Made by a program: the position numbers and the translations under genes
In this document: piece by piece, positions 1 to 8,608 of the stretch
How positions within the stretch are numbered: the first letter of the stretch is position 1
How the letters are laid out: each line of letters opens with the position of its first letter
Notes under the pieces: generated by a model
Told to the model about the DNA's origin: nothing
Databases searched by the model: none
Seen by the model: only the letters and a program-made list of their open reading frames with translations
DNA from: JANQMX01 sp965247175
GTDB taxonomy: Bacteria > Pseudomonadota > Alphaproteobacteria > Kiloniellales > DSM-21159
Direction of reading: 5' to 3'
Assembly (NCBI GenBank): GCA_965247175.1
Contig: OZ252006.1
Span: 4,836,001 to 4,900,000 of the forward strand
Length of the DNA: 64,000 bases

Positions 1-878
1 TGTTCGAGCGAGCCCTGGGCGCCGAGCCTGCGTCCATCCAAGCGCCTAAGGCTGTCCGCGATCAACGCGCCGCCGACCGACGGTGCGGGGTTGGTGGCGA
101 TCTCGGCGCCATCGAAGCGCAAGCTTAGCGGCCGCCGAAGCATGACCCGGTAGCTGTGGATGTCAGCTTGTGTCAGCAGCCCGCCATCTTCGCGGCAAAG
201 CTGGCAGAGCTTCGCGCCGAGCTCACCGTCGCGGTAAAGCGCTTCGCCTTCTGCGGCCAGCGCTTCCAGGCAGTCCGCCAATGCCTCCTGACGAAAGAGC
301 GCCCCGGCGCTGAGAAGGCTGCCATCGTGCTGACAGTGTAGCGCGCGAACCTCCGCGGTCGCCTGGACGATCGGCCCGACGACCTGGAAGAGAAAGGCCT
401 GAAAGGGAGCGAGCGCAAAGCCCTCCCGCGCCAGGCGCACAGCCGGCTCCAGCAGGCGTTTGAGCGGCATGCTGCAAAGCGCGCGGTGGATGGCGAAAAG
501 GCCTGGTAGAGCGCCGGGCGTAGTAATGGTGCCGACGCCGATGTGGAAATCCTGAGTGGCTGTGCCGAAGTCGGCTGTAACCCGATGCACGTCCAGCTCA
601 CCACGCTTGCGTCGTTTGTCTTGGGGACCGGCGCGTGGCGTGTCGACGAAAAAGTCGTAGAGTTCAGTGCCGCGCGCTTCGGAGCGGGCCAACAGAAAGC
701 CGCCCCCGCCCAGGGAAGCGAGCACCGGTTCAGCGACGCAGGACGCGGCCATGCCGGCCAAGGCAGCGTCGAAGGCGCTGCCGCCATCCTCCAGAATCTC
801 CCGCACGGCAGCGGCAACGAGAGGATGGCCGCAGGCTACCGCGCCATGTTGGCGGGCCGTTCCGGCCTGAGGCGTCAT
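1..878 (-). CDS. ggt: gamma-glutamyltransferase (partial, C-terminal part beyond left edge)
   Basis: This is the N-terminal 292 codons of a gamma-glutamyltranspeptidase-family protein, an Ntn hydrolase that cleaves gamma-glutamyl bonds such as that of glutathione. The frame stays open to the window edge. The N-terminus has the family pattern GAVACGHPLVAAAVREILE, then a GGSAFDAALAG stretch and GGGGFLLA near residue 60. Further on, LTQADIHSYRV and TNPAPSVGGALI resemble the later part of the large subunit. The catalytic threonine that begins the small subunit lies outside the window, so autoprocessing cannot be judged. There is no clear signal peptide, so it may be one of the cytosolic relatives. 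Its ATG overlaps the upstream amidase stop as ATGA, so the two are probably translationally coupled. Family call is firm; substrate unknown. Confidence 0.85.
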   Translation of the reverse strand, partial: MTPQAGTARQHGAVACGHPLVAAAVREILEDGGSAFDAALAGMAASCVAEPVLASLGGGGFLLARSEARGTELYDFFVDTPRAGPQDKRRKRGELDVHRVTADFGTATQDFHIGVGTITTPGALPGLFAIHRALCSMPLKRLLEPAVRLAREGFALAPFQAFLFQVVGPIVQATAEVRALHCQHDGSLLSAGALFRQEALADCLEALAAEGEALYRDGELGAKLCQLCREDGGLLTQADIHSYRVMLRRPLSLRFDGAEIATNPAPSVGGALIADSLRRLDGRRLGAQGSLE

Positions 879-2314
879 CCGGTCGCCGTCTCCTTGGCGG
901 CTGCCCCGCTCGTGCCGGCGTAGGGTGGGGCTTCGAAGGGGAAGGCACTCTCGAGAGCCTTGGCCGCGCGGAGCACGATGGCATCGGCATAGCGCGGCCC
1001 GACGATTTGGACACCGATCGGCAAGCCTTCAGGCGAGCGGCCAGCTGGCTGGCTGATCGCGGGCTGGCCGCTCAGATTGAAGGGGTAGGAGAAGGGCGTC
1101 CACTCATGCCAACGCTGGCCCCAATTGCCGCTTAACGGAACCTCCAGCCCGGCCTCGAAAGCAGTCAGCGGTGTGCTCGGCGTCAGCAACAGGTCATAGC
1201 GTTGGTGCAGGGCGTTCAGGCGGGACGTCAAAGCCTCACGCTGTTTCACCGCATCGAGGTAGTCGGGCAAGCTGATGGCATTGCCCAGCTCGCCGACCTC
1301 GACCAAGCCCTGGTCCATCTTTCGCCTCTTTCCTTCCTCGACGCCTCGCAGCACGCTGCCGGCGCCGGCAAACCAAAGGACACGGAAGACCTCCTCGGCC
1401 TGCGTTAGATCCAGTGCGGTCTCGTCGATATGAGCCCCCATCTGTTCCAGCGCCTGGGCCACCTCGTTCAAGCGTTTGGCGACCGCCGGCTCCGGCGGAC
1501 CGAAGCCGAGCGTGGCGCTGACCGCGAAGCGCAAGCCCTTCACCCCCTGATTCAGTTCACCGGCCAGTTCGGGCCCACAGGCTGGCAGGGAATAGGCGTC
1601 GCGTGGGTCGGGCCACGCGATGATGGCGTACATCAGGGCACAGTCATCGACGCTACGGGTCATGGGCCCAGTGTGAGAGACGGTACCAAAAGGACTGAGC
1701 GGAAAGGCTGGCACCCGCCCGAAGGTCGGTTTGAAGCCGACCACTCCGGTGAAGGACGCCGGGATGCGGATGGAGCCACCACCATCGGTACCGAAGTGCA
1801 AGGCGCCCATCCCCATGGCTGCCGCGACTGCGGCACCACCGCTGGAGCCGCCGGGCGTCTTCGAGGGGTTCCAGGGGTTGCGGGTAATGCCGGTCAGCGG
1901 TGAGTCGGTGGCGCCTTTCCAGCCGAACTCGGGTGTGGTCGTCTTGCCGATCAAGACTGCGCCGGCATCGCGTAGCAGCGCCACCGCCGGGGCGTCGTCG
2001 GGCGCGAGGTCGCCGGGGTCGCAGGTCAGCGAGCCACGAAGCGTAGCCGCGCCGCGCATGGCGAGGACGTCCTTCACGGTTGCCGGTACACCGTCTACGG
2101 GGCTGAGCGGCCGGCCTGCCCGCCAGCGAGCCTCGGCGGCTCGGGCGGCATCCAAAGCCTCCTCCGGCTCCAGAGAGACGAAGGCGCGGAACTGCTCGTT
2201 GTGGGCTTCCGCTGTTGCGAGGCAGGCCTCGGTCACCTCGACGGGGCTGAGCGAGCCTGCGCGGTAGCGGCTGCTTAGCGCGCGTGCGGTCAAGAGCTCT
2301 GGCAAGTCGGTCAT
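875..2314 (-). CDS. amidase signature family hydrolase
   Basis: A 479-residue amidase-signature (AS) enzyme expected to hydrolyse a carboxamide to acid and ammonia in the cytoplasm. The Ser-cisSer-Lys triad can be placed: Lys81 in DGVPATVKDVLA, Ser157 in TPGGSSGG and Ser181 in GTDGGGSIRIP, followed by the usual GVVGFKPTFGRVP segment. Length is normal for the family. It is not GatA in context, because gatB and gatC are absent. The downstream gamma-glutamyltransferase gene overlaps it by 4 nt, so both may act on one amide or gamma-glutamyl-amide substrate; that link is inference. ATG start at 2314, about 150 nt from a divergent MFS gene. Confidence 0.88.
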   Translation of the reverse strand: MTDLPELLTARALSSRYRAGSLSPVEVTEACLATAEAHNEQFRAFVSLEPEEALDAARAAEARWRAGRPLSPVDGVPATVKDVLAMRGAATLRGSLTCDPGDLAPDDAPAVALLRDAGAVLIGKTTTPEFGWKGATDSPLTGITRNPWNPSKTPGGSSGGAAVAAAMGMGALHFGTDGGGSIRIPASFTGVVGFKPTFGRVPAFPLSPFGTVSHTGPMTRSVDDCALMYAIIAWPDPRDAYSLPACGPELAGELNQGVKGLRFAVSATLGFGPPEPAVAKRLNEVAQALEQMGAHIDETALDLTQAEEVFRVLWFAGAGSVLRGVEEGKRRKMDQGLVEVGELGNAISLPDYLDAVKQREALTSRLNALHQRYDLLLTPSTPLTAFEAGLEVPLSGNWGQRWHEWTPFSYPFNLSGQPAISQPAGRSPEGLPIGVQIVGPRYADAIVLRAAKALESAFPFEAPPYAGTSGAAAKETATG

Positions 2315-2466
2315 ATGTGCCCCTCAATACCCCGGCCGATTCTCTCTGAGCGGCGTTGCGCCACCTTCTTTCTCACGGTGCCAGTGTGCAAGTTCAAGCG
2401 TTTGCTGCAAGCAATCCATGGACAGCAACTTGGCCACCATGCTACCCGCCGCGGCACTGGAGAAGC

Positions 2467-3681
2467 ATGTCCGAGAGTCAAAGCAATTCGAGCGTGATCG
2501 GCACGACGACGCGCTGGTTGGCGCTTGCCGCGTTGATCCTGCACATGGGTGCCATCGGAATGACTTTTGGCATTCTGGTGCCGCTCACCGCTCTGCTGCT
2601 GGAGCAGCGCGGACTTGCAAGCTCGGCGATCGGCTTTGTCTCAGCCATGCCCTCGCTCGGTATCGTCATTGCCATGCCGCTGGCGCCGCGACTGGTGGCG
2701 CGCTTCGGCGTCATGCCGATGGTGCTATCGGGCCTGACGATCGCGCTTACGAGCGTGCTGCTGATGCCTGTCGCCGACCATCCGATCCTTTGGGCGCTGT
2801 TGCGGCTTCTTGCCGGCATGGCCATGGCGGTGCCTTGGCTCTTGGGGGAGACTTGGATCAACGCTCTGGCGCCCGAGGCGCGGCGGGGTCAAGTCATGGC
2901 GCTCTATGGCATGGCCTTTTTCGGCGGCATGGCGGTTGGCCCCCTCGTCTTGCAGGTGGCGGGAACCGAAGGCTGGCTTCCTTTCCTGCTGGCGGCCAGC
3001 GGCCTGTTGGCGGCGGCTGCCCCGCTGCCATTCATCGGCCATCTCGCACCGAGCCTGAAAGCGAAACAAGCGATGGGCTTGATCGGTGCACTGCTGGCGG
3101 CACCCACGGTGTTTGGCGCAGCGCTCATGGGCGGTTTGAGCGAGTCTGCCCTCTATACCCTGTTGCCCATCTATGGTGTGCGCAGCGGCATGGAAGAAGG
3201 GGCGGCGTTGCAGCTTCTGTCCTGGCTCCTGCTTGGCGCGATCGTCTTGCAGTATCCCTTCGGCATGCTCGGCGACCGCATCGGCCGGCGGCTGGTCCTC
3301 ATTCTCTTGGCTCTCTTGGCTGTGGTCTGTTGTCTGGCGATACTGGCACTTCCGACGGGCGCTGCCGCAGGCCACTATCTCTTGATGGTGCCTCTAGGCG
3401 GTTGCCTTCTCGCGTTCTACAGCCTGGGCTTGGCGCTCCTCGGGCAGCGATTCCTGCCGGTGCAGCTCGCCGTCGCAAATGCCACCTTTATTCTGACATA
3501 TGAGCTTGGCAGCCTCAGTGGTCCGGTTCTGGCCGGCTTGGCGATGGATTTCGGGCATCCGGGCGGATTGCTAGGCTTCATCGCAGCGGTCTGCGTGATG
3601 TTCGCGAGTGTTGCATTTTGGCGCGGACGGGTGCGGCGCCCGCCGGTTGACCCGGATGTTTCTTCGGGGCCGCAAGCTTGA
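2467..3681 (+). CDS. MFS transporter
   Basis: A 404-residue major facilitator superfamily carrier with about 12 hydrophobic segments. The start chosen is the ATG beginning MSESQSNSS, preceded by GGAGAAG; the open frame extends further upstream but that part is not protein-like. A motif-A-like loop, GDRIGRRLVLI, opens the second half after a central loop, and the first half has a weaker equivalent around PRLVARFGVMP. The overall pattern resembles YfcJ/CynX-like bacterial MFS carriers, but the substrate cannot be read from sequence. It is divergent from the amidase-ggt pair, so it could import or export a related amide or amino acid compound; this is inference only. Confidence 0.85.
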   Translation: MSESQSNSSVIGTTTRWLALAALILHMGAIGMTFGILVPLTALLLEQRGLASSAIGFVSAMPSLGIVIAMPLAPRLVARFGVMPMVLSGLTIALTSVLLMPVADHPILWALLRLLAGMAMAVPWLLGETWINALAPEARRGQVMALYGMAFFGGMAVGPLVLQVAGTEGWLPFLLAASGLLAAAAPLPFIGHLAPSLKAKQAMGLIGALLAAPTVFGAALMGGLSESALYTLLPIYGVRSGMEEGAALQLLSWLLLGAIVLQYPFGMLGDRIGRRLVLILLALLAVVCCLAILALPTGAAAGHYLLMVPLGGCLLAFYSLGLALLGQRFLPVQLAVANATFILTYELGSLSGPVLAGLAMDFGHPGGLLGFIAAVCVMFASVAFWRGRVRRPPVDPDVSSGPQA

Positions 3682-3754
3682 GTTAATGCCGGCCGAGGCA
3701 TAAGCCACTGACAAAGCCCGAACCTTGATCCGGCAGAGCGCATAGGAGGACGAG

Positions 3755-4051
3755 ATGCGCAGCATGAAAGCGGTTGTCTGTGCGGTTTTCCTGTCCGCGG
3801 CCTTGGTTTTGGCGCCGGCCGCCGCGCAGGATCAACAGCAGAGCTTTGATGAAGCCGAACGCATGGCACTGGATGCGATCGCGCGCATGATGGACGCGCT
3901 CGGCCTTTTCATCGATTCCATTCCGCAGTACGAGGCGCCGGAGGTGTTGCCTAACGGCGATATCATCATCCGGCGTATCAATCCCGACGGTGAAAGCGAG
4001 CCGGACTTGCAGGACGGGGAAGACCCGGACGTCGACGAAACGGCGACTTAA
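3755..4051 (+). CDS. small exported acidic protein, function unknown
   Basis: A 98-residue protein with a clear Sec signal peptide (MRSMKAVVCAVFLSAALVL, then an APAAAQ cleavage region near residue 25). An AGGAGG box lies about 6 nt before the ATG. The mature part has a short amphipathic segment (DEAERMALDAIARMMDAL), a conserved-looking EVLPNGDIIIRR motif and a very acidic tail rich in Asp and Glu. I recall small alphaproteobacterial exported proteins with a similar PxVLPNGDIIIRR motif, but no function for them. It sits alone between an MFS gene and an amidase on the same strand. Probably periplasmic. Confidence 0.75.
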   Translation: MRSMKAVVCAVFLSAALVLAPAAAQDQQQSFDEAERMALDAIARMMDALGLFIDSIPQYEAPEVLPNGDIIIRRINPDGESEPDLQDGEDPDVDETAT

Positions 4052-4087
4052 GAGCGCCGTATCCGTTGCGAGACAAGGGGGGACGCT

Positions 4088-5308
4088 ATGAGTGACACTC
4101 TATTGGACAGCGGCAGAGATCCGCTGGGCGCCTTCATGCCTGGGGAGCGCCTGACGCTGCCGCCCACCGGGATGGGCCCACTGAACGGCTTGAGCTTCGG
4201 TTCAAAAGACATCTTCGATATCGCCGGCCACGTCACCGGCTGTGGCAATCCGGACTGGGCACGCACCCACATGCCCGCGCCGGCCGATGCCGCGGCGGTG
4301 GCAAGCGTGCTGGCGGCCGGCGCGAACCTCGTCGGGAAGACCATCACTGACGAGCTGGCCTATAGTCTGAACGGCCAGAACTATCACTACGGCACGCCGA
4401 CCAACAGCAATGCGCCCGGTCGCATTCCCGGCGGTTCTTCCTCAGGTTCTGCCTCGGCGGTGGCGGGCGGCGCCTGCGATTTCGCGCTGGGCAGCGACAC
4501 AGGTGGTTCCGTGCGCGTGCCCGGGAGCTATTGCGGTGTCTACGGTCTGAGGCCGACGCATGGTCGCGTCGACATTGCTGGTGTCATGCCCTTGGCGCCG
4601 AGCTTCGATGTGGTCGGTTGGTTCGCGCGGGAGCCGGATGTGCTGACGGCGGTCGGCGAGGTTCTGCTCGGTCCTGACGATGAGGACTTTGTCTTTGCCG
4701 ACCTGCTGCTGGTGGAGGATGCCCTGGCGCTTGCGAGCGATGCGGCGCAGGCCGCGCTGGCGCCCCTCATCGAGGCGGCGAGCCATCGTTTCGGCGGTGC
4801 GGGGCGGGTGCGGCTCAACGAGCCTGATGGCTACGAAGCTTGGATGTGGCGCTTCCGCCGATTGCAGGCGCAGGAGGTCTGGGGCGTCCACGGCGCCTGG
4901 ATCGAAGAGGTGCAGCCCAGTTTTGGGCCGGAGATCGCCGAGCGCTTCGAGTGGGTGCGCAGCATCAAGGACAAGGACCTCTCTGATTGCCGCGCCGCCC
5001 GCGCCGCGCTGACCGAGCGCATGGAAGAACTCTGCGGCCATGCCACGCTCTTGTGCCTGCCGACGGCACCGGACATCGCGCCCCTGATGAGTATCTCCGG
5101 CGAAGACCTGCTGCAGCATCGTGGCCGGCTCTTGAACCTGACTGCTCCGGCCGGGCTGTCAGGCCTGCCGCAGGTGACCTTGCCTCTCGCTCAGGTGAAT
5201 GGTTGCCCGCTCGGCCTCTCCTTCATCGGACCGCGCGGCAGCGACCAAGCGCTGCTCAGGTTTGCTGCTGCTTTTGCGACTCAGCTGACGGGTGGGGAAG
5301 AGGGATAA
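4088..5308 (+). CDS. amidase, plant AMI1-like (indole-3-acetamide-hydrolase-type)
   Basis: A compact 406-residue amidase-signature protein, shorter than typical members (about 450-500). The triad is Lys40 (FGSKDIFDIAG), Ser117 (GGSSSG) and Ser141 (GSDTGGSVRVP). The spacings of 77 and 24 residues match those I recall for Arabidopsis AMI1 (K36, S113, S137). The segments VTGCGNPDW, TDELAYSLNGQNYHYGTP, YCGVYGLRPTHG and SFDVVGWFAR are strongly AMI1-like. AMI1 hydrolyses indole-3-acetamide and similar amides; whether this bacterial relative does so is inference. It is monocistronic or follows the small exported protein after 36 nt. ATG start with an AAGGGGGG ribosome site. Confidence 0.85.
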   Translation: MSDTLLDSGRDPLGAFMPGERLTLPPTGMGPLNGLSFGSKDIFDIAGHVTGCGNPDWARTHMPAPADAAAVASVLAAGANLVGKTITDELAYSLNGQNYHYGTPTNSNAPGRIPGGSSSGSASAVAGGACDFALGSDTGGSVRVPGSYCGVYGLRPTHGRVDIAGVMPLAPSFDVVGWFAREPDVLTAVGEVLLGPDDEDFVFADLLLVEDALALASDAAQAALAPLIEAASHRFGGAGRVRLNEPDGYEAWMWRFRRLQAQEVWGVHGAWIEEVQPSFGPEIAERFEWVRSIKDKDLSDCRAARAALTERMEELCGHATLLCLPTAPDIAPLMSISGEDLLQHRGRLLNLTAPAGLSGLPQVTLPLAQVNGCPLGLSFIGPRGSDQALLRFAAAFATQLTGGEEG

Positions 5309-5337
5309 GCGGCACGTTTCATCTCTGCTACGCAGCG

Positions 5338-6078
5338 CTACAGCAGGGACCTGATGGCGAGATAGAGACCCAGCAGCAGCAGCGCGAGAAAGAACCAGAA
5401 GCGGAAGGTCTTGGCGTCTAGCCGCTTGCGCAGTAGCTGCCCCAGCACAATGCCGACGAAGACGGCGGCCACCGCCAGGCCGACCATCGGTCCGATCGAA
5501 GGGGATAGTGCGCCGACCGAAGCCAAGTTGAAGGCCAGCGCCAAGGTCGAGACCGTGAACGACAGTCCCATGGCCTGAACCAACTCGTCCTTCTCCAGGC
5601 CCACGGCCTGGAAGTAGGGCACCACCGGAATGGAAGAGACGCCGGTCGCCGCCGTTGCCAAGCCTGTCGTGAGTCCGCTGAGCGGGCCGAGCCAACGCTG
5701 CTTGGCGGCGCCGATCAGGAGCTGCGCCGAGACCAGGCCGGAGAGCGCGTAGAGCGCCAGGACGCTTCCCAGGATAAAGGTGCCGATGCGCGCATTCTCC
5801 TCATTCAGCCAGTCTGCCCCGACCAAGGTGCCGCCAACAGCACAGAGCAGGAGCGGCCAGAAACGCCTGAGCAGCCGGCGGAGATAGGGGCCTCTCAGCA
5901 TCTGCCAGGCGTTGGTCAAGAAGGACGGAAGGACCAGCAGCGCGGCGGCCTCGACCGGCGGCATGATGATCACCATCAGTCCCATCGCGATCGGCGGGAG
6001 GCCCAGACCCACCGCGCCTTTGACCACTCCGGCGATCACGAGCACCGCCGCGATGAAGAGAGCTTCGCCACCCATCAT
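5338..6078 (-). CDS. TSUP (TauE/SafE) family membrane transporter
   Basis: A 246-residue integral membrane protein with about 8 hydrophobic helices. It has the internal duplication typical of the TauE/SafE sulfite/organosulfonate exporter family: GGxxKGxxGLGLP-like GVVKGAVGLGLPPIA near the N-terminus and a related GLTTGLATAATGVSSIP segment in the middle. Such proteins move sulfite, sulfoacetate, taurine or other small organic anions across the inner membrane. The start overlaps the stop of the upstream lysR gene by 4 nt (ATGA), so the regulator and transporter are made together and the LysR protein probably senses the transported compound. Confidence 0.87.
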   Translation of the reverse strand: MMGGEALFIAAVLVIAGVVKGAVGLGLPPIAMGLMVIIMPPVEAAALLVLPSFLTNAWQMLRGPYLRRLLRRFWPLLLCAVGGTLVGADWLNEENARIGTFILGSVLALYALSGLVSAQLLIGAAKQRWLGPLSGLTTGLATAATGVSSIPVVPYFQAVGLEKDELVQAMGLSFTVSTLALAFNLASVGALSPSIGPMVGLAVAAVFVGIVLGQLLRKRLDAKTFRFWFFLALLLLGLYLAIRSLL

Positions 6079-6965
6079 CGTTGCGCGAGTGCTTCCGCCA
6101 GGAAGTCGAAGACCACGCGGATGCGGCGACTGCTATGCAGTTCTCGGTGCGTGACGAGCCAGACGGGGATGGTAATGGGGGCAAGCTCAGGCAGGACGCG
6201 TTCGAGTTCAGGGTTAAGTGCGGCGATATCCTCGGGCATGGGCGCAATGCCGAGGCCTTGCTTCATAAGCTCCAGGATCACTGTTCCGCTTGCCGAGACG
6301 ATCTTGAAGTTTCGCCGGGTGAGAGTGAGGCCGAGCGTGCTCAAGACTTCCAGCAGACGCTCAGGATGCTCGAAGCCGATGAAGTCCGCGTTCGACAGGT
6401 CGCTCGCGTTCTTGGGGCGCCCAATCTGGTCGAGGTACTCTGGCGCCGCGTAGAGGTAGACGGAGACCTCGCCAATCAACTTGCCAATCAAGTCCGGTTG
6501 TTCGGGGCGGACATGGCGAATGGCAATGTCGGCCTCGCGGCGCTGCAGGTCGCTCACATCGTTGGAGGCGATCACTTCGATCTCGATGGTCGGTGCCACT
6601 TCGCGCAGCTGTTTCAGCAGCGGCGGCAGATGATAGGTGGCGGTCATATTGGTGGCCGTGATGCTGACCTGTCCCTCGACGGTCTGCGACTGGCCGGATG
6701 CGGTGAGTGAGATACGGCCGGCCGCTTCGCCCATGGCCCGCACATGATCGAGCAGCTCCAAGCCGGACTGGGTCAGCGACAAGGAGCGCCCCACCCGCTC
6801 GAACAGGGTCACGCCGAGCTCTTCCTCCAGCGCGGCGACCTGGCGGCCGAGTGTCGGCTGCGTTAGCCCCAGCGCCCGTGCAGCAGCCGACAGGGTGCCC
6901 TCCTCGGCGGTAACCAGGAAGGCTCGCGCTTGGTTCCAGTCGAAGGTGACACGCTGCCAATTCAT
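6075..6965 (-). CDS. LysR-family transcriptional regulator
   Basis: A 296-residue LysR-type regulator. The N-terminal winged helix-turn-helix (residues about 8-65) contains the typical TLSAAARALGLTQPTLGRQVAALEE pattern in two blocks, followed by a periplasmic-binding-protein-like effector domain. It is translationally coupled to a TSUP transporter, its likely target. Only 7 nt separate a good -10 hexamer (TATACA) from the ATG, and there is no Shine-Dalgarno sequence, so the transcript may be leaderless. A TTTCT-N6-AGAAA inverted repeat (6969-6984) overlaps this promoter and could serve autoregulation. Effector unknown. Confidence 0.9.
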   Translation of the reverse strand: MNWQRVTFDWNQARAFLVTAEEGTLSAAARALGLTQPTLGRQVAALEEELGVTLFERVGRSLSLTQSGLELLDHVRAMGEAAGRISLTASGQSQTVEGQVSITATNMTATYHLPPLLKQLREVAPTIEIEVIASNDVSDLQRREADIAIRHVRPEQPDLIGKLIGEVSVYLYAAPEYLDQIGRPKNASDLSNADFIGFEHPERLLEVLSTLGLTLTRRNFKIVSASGTVILELMKQGLGIAPMPEDIAALNPELERVLPELAPITIPVWLVTHRELHSSRRIRVVFDFLAEALAQR

Positions 6966-6972
6966 GCGTTTC

Positions 6973-7000
6973 TGTATAAAGAAAGTGCGATTTTTGGCAA
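6973..7000 (-). promoter_or_regulatory. promoter of lysR-TSUP operon, with overlapping inverted repeat
   Basis: On the minus strand TTGCCA (7000-6995) and TATACA (6978-6973) are separated by 16 nt and lie directly upstream of the lysR ATG at 6965. Matches to the sigma-70 consensus are 5/6 and 4/6. The expected transcription start falls at or beside the ATG, implying a leaderless mRNA. The repeat TTTCT-N6-AGAAA (6969-6984) covers the -10 element. Confidence 0.5.
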
Positions 7001-7118
7001 TTTATCTCTGTAATCTGCATGAGTACTCAGGTGCTCGCCGGCCGCACTGATGCGGTCCTACGGGGCCGCCGCAGGGGCAGCGCCGGCCTACTCATACAAA
7101 CGATCGATAGAGAGAATC

Positions 7119-7868
7119 ATGTCTTACGCCAAACGGCTCGAGGGACCGTTCCCGTTTTCTCACGCCGAAGAGACCGTTCCTGTCTTTGCCCGCCGTCTCG
7201 GCTCCTGGCGCCTTTCAGTGCAGCGCCGGATCCTGAGCACGGAACAGCTGGCCGGACGCTACGACCGTGCCGCCCCAGGCTGGGCGCGCAGCCTTGCACG
7301 GCTCGGCGTTCCCAACGCCTATACCCGCGTGCTGCGGCGATTCTTGCGGGAGGAAGAGCCAAACATCAACGAAGCGCGCGTGCTCGACTGCGGCATCGGG
7401 ACCGGCGCGCTGTCCGCTGCGCTCGGTCAGGCGTCGCCGGCGGCCTTTGCGCTCGATGGCATCGACATTTCGCCCCTCATGCTGGCCGAAGCGCGAGACA
7501 ACCTGCGTCACATTGGCCGTGCGGTGACTCTGCGCCAAGGCGATGTGCGATCGCTACCCTTCGACGACAGCAGCTTCGATCTGGTCATGAGCGCCCATAT
7601 GCTGGAGCACCTGGCTGTACCGGAGCAGGCACTTGAGGAGATGCTGCGGGTGCTTAAGCCAGGCGGGCTCTTGTTCGTTTGCGTGACGCGCCGCTCTCTT
7701 CTGGGGATGCTCGTGCATCTCGCTTGGCGAACGCATCGCGTCACGCCGGCCAAGGCGAAGCGCTGGTTGCTGGCAAGCGGCCTAGAGAGTGTGCGCGAAC
7801 TCCCGTTCGAACGCCGTGCCGTAAGCGGTCATTTGTCAGTCGCCTGTATCGGCAGAAAGTCCTGCTAG
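7119..7868 (+). CDS. class I SAM-dependent methyltransferase (UbiE-like fold)
   Basis: A 249-residue methyltransferase. The start is taken at MSYAKRLEG, which has AGAGAG upstream; an extension to 7050 adds low-complexity Ala-rich sequence with no ribosome site. Motif I is VLDCGIGTGALSAAL, motif II ends in GIDIS, the post-I acidic residue follows in QGDVRSLPFDDSSFD, and the domain closes with LRVLKPGGLLFV. The region before the SAM fold (LAGRYDRAAPGWARSLARLG) resembles ubiquinone/menaquinone-type methyltransferases. Its substrate is not evident. A second methyltransferase begins 9 nt downstream, so the two form an operon. Confidence 0.8.
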   Translation: MSYAKRLEGPFPFSHAEETVPVFARRLGSWRLSVQRRILSTEQLAGRYDRAAPGWARSLARLGVPNAYTRVLRRFLREEEPNINEARVLDCGIGTGALSAALGQASPAAFALDGIDISPLMLAEARDNLRHIGRAVTLRQGDVRSLPFDDSSFDLVMSAHMLEHLAVPEQALEEMLRVLKPGGLLFVCVTRRSLLGMLVHLAWRTHRVTPAKAKRWLLASGLESVRELPFERRAVSGHLSVACIGRKSC

Positions 7869-7877
7869 AGAGAGATC

Positions 7878-8552
7878 ATGCAAAAAGATGCTAAGTTCTG
7901 GGATCGCCACGCCGCCGGTTATGCCAAGAAGCCGGTGCGCGACGAAGCGGCCTATCAAAAGAAGCTGGCGGTCACCCGCGAGTATCTTGGTCCCGAGATG
8001 GATGTCATGGAGTTCGGCTGCGGCACAGGCTCCACCGCCATCACGCATGCGCCCTACGCCAAGTCCATCCTCGGTATCGATATCTCCTCAAAGATGATCG
8101 AAATCGCTCGCGGGAAAGCGGAAGCGGCCGGCGTGGAGAACGTGACCTTTGCGGTCGATACCATTGAGGACTTCGACGCACCCGATGGCAGCTTCGATGT
8201 GATCATGGGGCACAGCATCCTGCATCTGCTGCAAGACAGAGACGCGGCGATCGCGAAGGTCTATCGCCTGCTCAAGCCAGGCGGTGTCTTCGTCACCAGC
8301 ACGGTTTGCTTGGGTGACCGCATGGCTTGGTTCAAGCTTGTTGCGCCGATCGGTCGGTTCCTTGGTTTCTTTCCGTTGGTGAAAGTGATCACTGCGAACG
8401 ACGTGGAACAGAGCATCGCAGCGGCCGGGTTCTCGATCGATCACCGGTGGCAACCAGGGAAGGGCATTTCGATCTTCATTGTCGCCACGAAAGCGGGCCA
8501 GCTTTTGAGCGACGAAGCTCTTGGAAAGAAAACTGCCACGCTTTCCACATAG
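7878..8552 (+). CDS. class I SAM-dependent methyltransferase
   Basis: A 224-residue methyltransferase of the Methyltransf_11/25 type. It begins with FWDRHAAGYAKKPV and has motif I VMEFGCGTGSTA, then ILGIDIS, an acidic loop VDTIEDFDAPDGSFDVIMG and YRLLKPGGVFV. The AGAGAGATC before its ATG acts as ribosome site. It follows another methyltransferase after 9 nt, and the two differ enough that they are not a recent duplication. A near-identical arrangement (FWDxxAxxYA, LGPEMDVMEFGCGTG) is common in marine alphaproteobacteria, where the substrate is also unassigned as far as I know. Confidence 0.83.
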   Translation: MQKDAKFWDRHAAGYAKKPVRDEAAYQKKLAVTREYLGPEMDVMEFGCGTGSTAITHAPYAKSILGIDISSKMIEIARGKAEAAGVENVTFAVDTIEDFDAPDGSFDVIMGHSILHLLQDRDAAIAKVYRLLKPGGVFVTSTVCLGDRMAWFKLVAPIGRFLGFFPLVKVITANDVEQSIAAAGFSIDHRWQPGKGISIFIVATKAGQLLSDEALGKKTATLST

Positions 8553-8608
8553 GCCTCGATCAAAACTTGTCGTATGGAGTCCTCGGGTCAATCGATCGGG
8601 GTTTTGCC

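Noticed and set aside
173..817. A 214-residue open frame on the minus strand near the left edge
   Set aside because: It is out of frame with the gamma-glutamyltransferase that fills the same strand and edge, has a composition of frame-shifted GC-rich coding DNA (many Arg, Ser, Pro), and shows no family pattern.
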